A stretch of DNA of 64,000 nt, taken from contig CADANY010000012.1 in the NCBI GenBank assembly GCA_902789395.1, forward strand, positions 39,951 to 103,950. Direction: 5' to 3'. The notes beneath the pieces are model-generated. The model searched no databases. It was not told the DNA's origin and saw only the letters and a program-made list of their open reading frames with translations. The stretch comes from an uncultured Bacteroidia bacterium (GTDB lineage Bacteria; Bacteroidota; Bacteroidia; Bacteroidales; UBA932). The first letter of the stretch is position 1; every line of letters begins with the position of its first letter. The translations under genes and the position numbers were made by a program. This document shows, piece after piece, positions 60,082-64,000 of the stretch.

Positions 60082-60642
60082 ATGGCAGTAAAATCAAATC
60101 TTAAAAATATGGTTCTCTGCCTGACGGCAGTCTGCCTGGTTTGCTCGGCCCTTCTTGCCGGTGCGTATTCGCTGACGAAGTCTCCGATCGAGGCAGCGGC
60201 AAAAGCGAAAACCGAAAAGTCCCTTTCAGCGGTTCTCCCTGCATTCCAGACCGTTGAGGAGTCCGTCATGGACGGGACACGATATTATACGGCGAAAAAT
60301 GGAAATGAAACGGTCGGTTACGCCATTGAAAGCGGAACGATCGGATTCGGCGGCCCGCTGACCCTGATGGTCGGCATCGCTTCCGACGGAACCGTTTACA
60401 ATACGTCGGTCCTTTCCCACAACGAGACTCCCGGTCTTGGCGCCAAGTGCACTTCCGACAAGAAGTTCATGGACCAGTGGCAGGGACTCGACCCGGCCCA
60501 GAAAATCCTGTCCGTCAAGAAAGACGGCGGCGACATCGATGCGATTACCGCTTCGACGATTACTTCCCGAGCCTATGCCCGCGCCGTAGCAGGCGCCCTG
60601 GATGTGTATAAGAAAATAATGGAGGGAGAGAGCCATGAGTAA
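60082..60642 (+). CDS. rnfG: Rnf complex subunit G, FMN-binding
   Basis: 186 residues. One membrane helix (VLCLTAVCLVCSALLAGAYSL), then the FMN-binding domain with GFGGPLTLMVGIASDGTV, ETPGLGAKC and the FMN attachment site IDAITASTITSRA, where Thr follows Ser-Ala/Thr in the usual place. It faces the periplasm. Its last 8 nt overlap rnfE. Confidence 0.96.
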   Translation: MAVKSNLKNMVLCLTAVCLVCSALLAGAYSLTKSPIEAAAKAKTEKSLSAVLPAFQTVEESVMDGTRYYTAKNGNETVGYAIESGTIGFGGPLTLMVGIASDGTVYNTSVLSHNETPGLGAKCTSDKKFMDQWQGLDPAQKILSVKKDGGDIDAITASTITSRAYARAVAGALDVYKKIMEGESHE

Positions 60643-61225
60643 CAGATTCAAACTTATCACGGACGGACTCGTCAAGAACAATCCGACCTTCGTGCTCATA
60701 CTCGGTATGTGCCCGACGCTCGCAACGACGACTTCCGCTATCAACGGACTCAGCATGGGCCTCGCGACCCTCTTTGTCCTCGTCCTTTCCAACATGGCGA
60801 TCTCGGCAATCGCTCCGGTTGTTCCGGACAAGGTCCATATTCCGGCTTATATTGTCGTGATTGCGACGTTCGTGACACTGGTCCAGTTCCTGATGCAGGC
60901 CTATACGCCGGCGATGTACGAGACGCTCGGCCTGTTCATCCCGCTGATCGTCGTGAACTGTATCATCCTTGGCCGTGCGGAGGCGTTCGCGTCCAAGCAC
61001 GGGGTTCTGGATTCGGCATGCGACGGCCTTGGGGTCGGTCTCGGCTTTACCTGCTCGCTGACGGTGCTCGGCGCCGTACGAGAAATGCTCGGAAGCGGAT
61101 CGATCTTCGGATGGAACTTCCTCGGCGGCCATGACGGCATGCTCGCGTTCGTAATGGCTCCGGGAGCATTTATCTGCCTCGGGTACCTGATGGTCCTTTT
61201 CAATAAATTCCTTAAAAAGAGCTAA
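60635..61225 (+). CDS. rnfE: Rnf complex subunit E, membrane
   Basis: 196 residues, about six membrane helices. Family marks: GLVKNNPTFVLILGMCPTLA near the N-terminus with its conserved cysteine, IPLIVVNCIILGRAEAFASK and a late FNKFLKK tail. RnfE and RnfA form an inverted pair that holds a membrane Fe-S cluster and makes part of the ion path. Overlaps rnfG and lies 3 nt before rnfA. Confidence 0.96.
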   Translation: MSNRFKLITDGLVKNNPTFVLILGMCPTLATTTSAINGLSMGLATLFVLVLSNMAISAIAPVVPDKVHIPAYIVVIATFVTLVQFLMQAYTPAMYETLGLFIPLIVVNCIILGRAEAFASKHGVLDSACDGLGVGLGFTCSLTVLGAVREMLGSGSIFGWNFLGGHDGMLAFVMAPGAFICLGYLMVLFNKFLKKS

Positions 61226-61228
61226 GCC

Positions 61229-61831
61229 ATGGAGTACTTCCTTATAATTATTTCGGCGATATTCGTCAATAATATCGTTCTTGCGCAGTTCCTTGGTATC
61301 TGTCCGTTCCTGGGCGTATCGAATAAACTTTCGACTGCGACCGGCATGTCCATGGCCGTCTGCTTCGTCATTACCCTGGCGACGCTTGTCACTTATCTGA
61401 TCAACAAATACCTGCTGATTCCCTTCAATATCACTTTCCTCCAGACGATTGCCTTTATCCTTGTGATTGCGGCACTCGTCCAGATGGTCGAAATCGTATT
61501 GAAGAAGACCAGTCCGTCCCTCTATCAGGCTCTTGGAATATTCCTTCCGCTGATTACGACGAACTGCGCCGTACTCGGTGTCGCGATTGATGTCGTGACC
61601 AAGCAGTTTACCTTCGGAGAAGCAGCCCATTTCCTGAATCTCGGAGAGGCGCTCGTCTATGCTTTTGCCACTTCGCTCGGTTACGGTCTCGCGATGGTGA
61701 TCTTTGCCGGCATCCGGGAGCACCTCGCGATGAACGACGTCCCGAAAGCCTTCAAAGGCGTTCCGATCGCCCTGATCAGCGTCGGCATCCTGGCCATGGC
61801 TTTCATGGGCTTCAGCGGTATGGTGAAATAA
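61229..61831 (+). CDS. rnfA: Rnf complex subunit A, membrane
   Basis: 200 residues, about six membrane helices. Marks: [20 protein letters not shown] (conserved Cys), [35 protein letters not shown] and [15 protein letters not shown]. Partner of RnfE. Last gene of the Rnf operon; the strong terminator at 61851 follows. Confidence 0.97.
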   Translation: MEYFLIIISAIFVNNIVLAQFLGICPFLGVSNKLSTATGMSMAVCFVITLATLVTYLINKYLLIPFNITFLQTIAFILVIAALVQMVEIVLKKTSPSLYQALGIFLPLITTNCAVLGVAIDVVTKQFTFGEAAHFLNLGEALVYAFATSLGYGLAMVIFAGIREHLAMNDVPKAFKGVPIALISVGILAMAFMGFSGMVK

Positions 61832-61850
61832 AAACTCCCTCTGGGATATA

Positions 61851-61886
61851 AAAAGGACGTCCGGCTTTCGAGCCGGACGTCCTTTT
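61851..61886. terminator. Bidirectional terminator after rnfA
   Basis: Perfect 15-bp stem: 61851-61865 pairs with 61872-61886 around a 6-nt loop, with A/T ends on both sides. It lies between convergent rnfA and the small barrel gene and can serve both. Confidence 0.92.
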
Positions 61887-61887
61887 A

Positions 61888-62409
61888 TCAGATATTCACC
61901 AATACGCCGAAGAGGATGTCCCGTGCTTCGATGCGGGCCTCCCATCCGCTATTCGTATTCCCGTTGCCGTAGTCCGTCCGGGTCCACCCGAAGAACCCGA
62001 CCCGGGCGGTAAGGGTTATATTCCCGATAGGGAAATACAGGCCTGGGCGCAGGCCCAGCTGGAAGGACTTGATCAGAGGGTCATAGTCGCGCCTGCGGGT
62101 GAAACGGGAGGAGAAAAACAAATCACCCATCAGTCCGAACCGGTCAATGATAGGGAAATAGCCTCTTAGATGCGGTGTCAAGCCCATCGTGAAATCCGAA
62201 GGACTGGCGACGTTGTTCCAGTCGAATCCCGCGGCGACGCCGGCGTAGAGGTGGGGACTGATACGGGTCCCGATTTCCGGGTAAACAATAATGCTCGTTC
62301 CTCCGGAACCGAATCCGACGGAAAAATCGCCGCCCACATAGTATCGGCTCTGTGCCCCGGCAACGAAACTGCCGAGAAGCGCGGTAAAGATCAGGATGTA
62401 TTTTTTCAT
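61888..62409 (-). CDS. Small outer-membrane beta-barrel protein
   Basis: 173 residues from the ATG at 62409, which begins a signal peptide (MKKYILIFTALLGSFVAGAQ). The mature part is alternating strands (RYYVGGDFSVGFGSGG, HLYAGVAAGFDWN, FGLMGDLFFSSRFTRR, SFQLGLRPGLYFPIGNITL), like the OMP_b-brl group of eight-stranded barrels. Its end (LFGVLVNI) lacks the common terminal Phe. It starts 1 nt after the glycoside hydrolase stop and so is co-transcribed with it. Role unknown. Confidence 0.85.
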   Translation of the reverse strand: MKKYILIFTALLGSFVAGAQSRYYVGGDFSVGFGSGGTSIIVYPEIGTRISPHLYAGVAAGFDWNNVASPSDFTMGLTPHLRGYFPIIDRFGLMGDLFFSSRFTRRRDYDPLIKSFQLGLRPGLYFPIGNITLTARVGFFGWTRTDYGNGNTNSGWEARIEARDILFGVLVNI

Positions 62410-62410
62410 C

Positions 62411-63778
62411 TTATCTTGAGAAAGTGATGTAAGCAAAGGAATTTGGCTGCATGTCGAAGGTCAGTTGTTCATTCTTGGGAGACACGGGAAGGCCGGAGAA
62501 AAGGAAGCTGTCGTCGGTCATGAAGCAGATGGCATCGGAAAGGTCGTATCCTTCCACGCTTACCTGAACCGTGGCAGGCATCACTACGTTGCCGTCGTTG
62601 TTGTAACGCACCACCAGAAGGCCGGCCCGGCCATCCGGGGCTTTGGCGGCGCAAGTGTAAATGTCGGGAGCCGGGCATGATACATCCACAGACGTTCCGA
62701 GTTTTCTGAGTTGCGCCCAGGCGTACAGTGCATAGTAAGCGGGCCAAGGCGTAGCGGAGTACCGGTCGTACGCATTGTTGTATCGGGTATATTCGCGAAG
62801 GTCATAGAAGAAGAGTTTGTCCACGCGCTCTTTTTGCAAGGCGCACATCACCGCCGCGGCAAAGGCTCCTCCGAGTTCGGTACGACGTACCTTGTTCGAA
62901 TAATTGACCTCCGGAGTGGACCATCCGGTCACATAGTTCCATTCCCCGAGTTGCATCTCAAGACCGTCATACCCATATTTATAGAGGAGGGTGCGCATGT
63001 CCCGGGTTATCTGAACCAGAATGGACGGGTCGGTCGTATACTTATGGTATGAGAAAAAAACGAGCGGTGCTTCCTTTGCACGGATATGCTGCAGGAAGGC
63101 TTCGCTCCATTGTATATCTCCCCCGGCAACCGCAGGACCGCCGATTTTCAGCTCCGGGAAGCATTTCTTGAGATGCTTCGCCGTCACGGTGTACAGCTCA
63201 AAGTACTGCTCCTGCGTCCCGGTCCAGAAACTCTTGATATTAGCCTCGTTCCAGATTTCCCAGTACTCAATGCCGTAATGAAAACCATTGGCCCAGCCCT
63301 CATTGTAATGACGCACGACATGTTCACAGATGACCGCCCACTTCTTGAAATCCGCCGGAGGCACGGAGCCGATTTTCCCAGCTCCGCTTTCGGCGCTCTG
63401 GCCCAGGCGGTAGAGGGGTTTGGTCCCCGTAGCCATCACGCTTTTCATGTAGCGGTCGCTATGATGGAAGTTGTAATTCTCCGGCTTCGTAGGATCCTTG
63501 GCAAAATCCGGAAAAATCGCGTTGATATCAATGATCCCGCTTCCATGGGGAACACGCTCGGCATCGTGAATCCTGGAATATGGGCAGGCGAGTTCCTTTG
63601 CGTACGGCACGCCGAGTTCTTTTGCTTTCGGTCCGGCGGAGGCAAAGTTGTTGGCCGCATTCATCATCTTAACCGGCCCATTCTCACGGGAAGGATAAAC
63701 TGTCACTTCGGCGACTTGCTGCGCCCCGACCGGTATGCAGCCGAGCAGGACGGCCGCGAGTAGTATCCACTTTTTCAT
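62411..63778 (-). CDS. Secreted clan GH-A glycoside hydrolase (GH39-like)
   Basis: 455 residues. Signal peptide ending PVGAQ; LLGC in it could also be a lipobox. TIM-barrel with the clan A acid/base in YWEIWNEAN (E178) and the likely nucleophile in MQLGEWN (E279), 101 residues apart. HKYTTDPSILVQITRD and a C-terminal beta sandwich (from about 375) fit GH39-type enzymes (beta-xylosidase, iduronidase and others). The family is my best guess; GH30 or GH5-type relatives are less likely. Promoter at 63784 is so close that the mRNA is probably leaderless. Followed by the small barrel gene. Confidence 0.85.
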   Translation of the reverse strand: MKKWILLAAVLLGCIPVGAQQVAEVTVYPSRENGPVKMMNAANNFASAGPKAKELGVPYAKELACPYSRIHDAERVPHGSGIIDINAIFPDFAKDPTKPENYNFHHSDRYMKSVMATGTKPLYRLGQSAESGAGKIGSVPPADFKKWAVICEHVVRHYNEGWANGFHYGIEYWEIWNEANIKSFWTGTQEQYFELYTVTAKHLKKCFPELKIGGPAVAGGDIQWSEAFLQHIRAKEAPLVFFSYHKYTTDPSILVQITRDMRTLLYKYGYDGLEMQLGEWNYVTGWSTPEVNYSNKVRRTELGGAFAAAVMCALQKERVDKLFFYDLREYTRYNNAYDRYSATPWPAYYALYAWAQLRKLGTSVDVSCPAPDIYTCAAKAPDGRAGLLVVRYNNDGNVVMPATVQVSVEGYDLSDAICFMTDDSFLFSGLPVSPKNEQLTFDMQPNSFAYITFSR

Positions 63779-63783
63779 ATTTG

Positions 63784-63814
63784 CAAAGATAGACCATTCC
63801 CCCGATTTTGCAAA
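63784..63814 (-). promoter_or_regulatory. Promoter of the GH39-like gene, leaderless type
   Basis: Minus-strand TTTG (63814-63811), exactly 19 nt, then TATCTTTG (63791-63784): the best complete match in this half of the window. The start codon begins 5 nt after the -7 box, so the transcript should start at or next to the ATG. Confidence 0.8.
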
Positions 63815-63900
63815 CTTTCCGGAATCCTCATCGCTCCCCCTGGTATTCTTCCGGAGAAGAACTTATTTTGAGGAAGGTTCTCCGGGGGGAGGACGAAGAA

Positions 63901-63948
63901 AGAGGGTGACTAAAAAGTCGAAAGACCGATAGTCACCCTCTCTTTTTT
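63901..63948. terminator. Hairpin with T-run, orientation uncertain
   Basis: AGAGGGTGACT (63901-63911) pairs perfectly with AGTCACCCTCT (63931-63941), followed on the plus strand by TTTTTT. No plus-strand gene ends nearby, so it may serve a minus-strand gene beyond the window, on which side the tail is only moderately T-rich. A second, imperfect inverted repeat lies at about 63827-63887 (CTCCCC and CCGGAGAA pairing with TTCTCCGG and GGGGAG). Confidence 0.6.
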
Positions 63949-63949
63949 G

Positions 63950-64000
63950 TTATGTAGCCAAGGCTCCGGGCCGCCAGGCCGCCAACCGCAGGAGGAACCC
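63950..64000 (-). other. Window edge; possible end of a leftward gene
   Basis: On the minus strand an open frame runs in from the edge and stops at TAA (63952-63950), giving 16 codons, and the hairpin at 63901-63941 follows at once. This fits the end of a gene but is too short to judge. Confidence 0.2.

Noticed and set aside
63931..63948. Hairpin at 63901-63941 as the terminator of the Rnf operon
   Set aside because: It is 2 kb beyond rnfA, behind two minus-strand genes, and rnfA already has a perfect terminator at 61851.

Overview
The window is a 64 kb piece of a Bacteroidales (Bacteroidota) chromosome, moderately GC-rich and densely packed. The phylum call rests on three SusC/SusD outer-membrane pairs, lipoprotein lipoboxes, promoters of the TTTG/TTG - 19-20 nt - TAnnTTTG type (very clear before the tRNAs, atpD and the last glycoside hydrolase), the ATP synthase gene order atpD-C-B-E-F-H-A-G, and candidate type IX secretion (T9SS) C-terminal domains. 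A gut-type Bacteroidales is likely; I cannot name a genus. No rRNA, CRISPR array, transposase, integrase or phage gene was seen.

Layout. 1-2210: end of a SusC gene and its SusD. 2232-3131: four small transcription units, with a divergent pair of tRNA-Pro genes (one with an unusual A34 anticodon, AGG) and tRNA-Arg(UCU). 3154-4611: Tat-exported metallo-beta-lactamase-fold enzyme and mscL. 4690-11646: compact rhamnose utilisation locus (SusC lacking its N-terminal domain, SusD, GH78 alpha-L-rhamnosidase). 11654-11772: large perfect palindrome. 11781-17160 (minus): aminotransferase, metallophosphoesterase, phosphodiester glycosidase, uridine-kinase-like protein, and a small lipoprotein. 17274-24009: complete F1Fo ATP synthase operon; atpB carries an in-frame palindrome related to the one at 11654. 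24019-27586: NamZ-type muramidase and a DUF4965 lipoprotein.

27643-28328 holds a sigma-54-like promoter that runs straight into a terminator (candidate small RNA) and a DUF1653-TSCPD fusion gene. 28400-28487 is tRNA-Ser(GGA). 28554-34704 (minus) has two subtilases with T9SS-like C-termini around a PorV/PorQ-like barrel. 34773-41024 (minus) is a hypothetical gene and a third SusC/SusD system with a Calx-beta lipoprotein. 41383-44251 (minus) pairs a membrane polyferredoxin with an exported Fe-S aldo/keto reductase. 44290-50969 (minus) has alaS, a single ORF fusing an LptF/G permease to methionyl-tRNA formyltransferase, thiamine pyrophosphokinase and an EEP-fold protein.

51080-61831 (plus) is one long, tightly spaced run: two M23 peptidases, a MerR regulator, NIF3, a zinc-ribbon coiled-coil protein, dnaB, rseC and the Rnf complex rnfB-C-D-G-E-A. 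61888-63778 (minus) is a secreted GH39-like hydrolase with a small beta-barrel protein. Rnf (ion pumping from reduced ferredoxin) and the ATP synthase, whose c subunit looks proton-type, together give the energy layout of an anaerobic polysaccharide degrader. The observations most worth testing are the permease-Fmt fusion, the palindrome inside atpB, the protease/PorV island, the sigma-54-like promoter-terminator unit and the tRNA-Pro(AGG).
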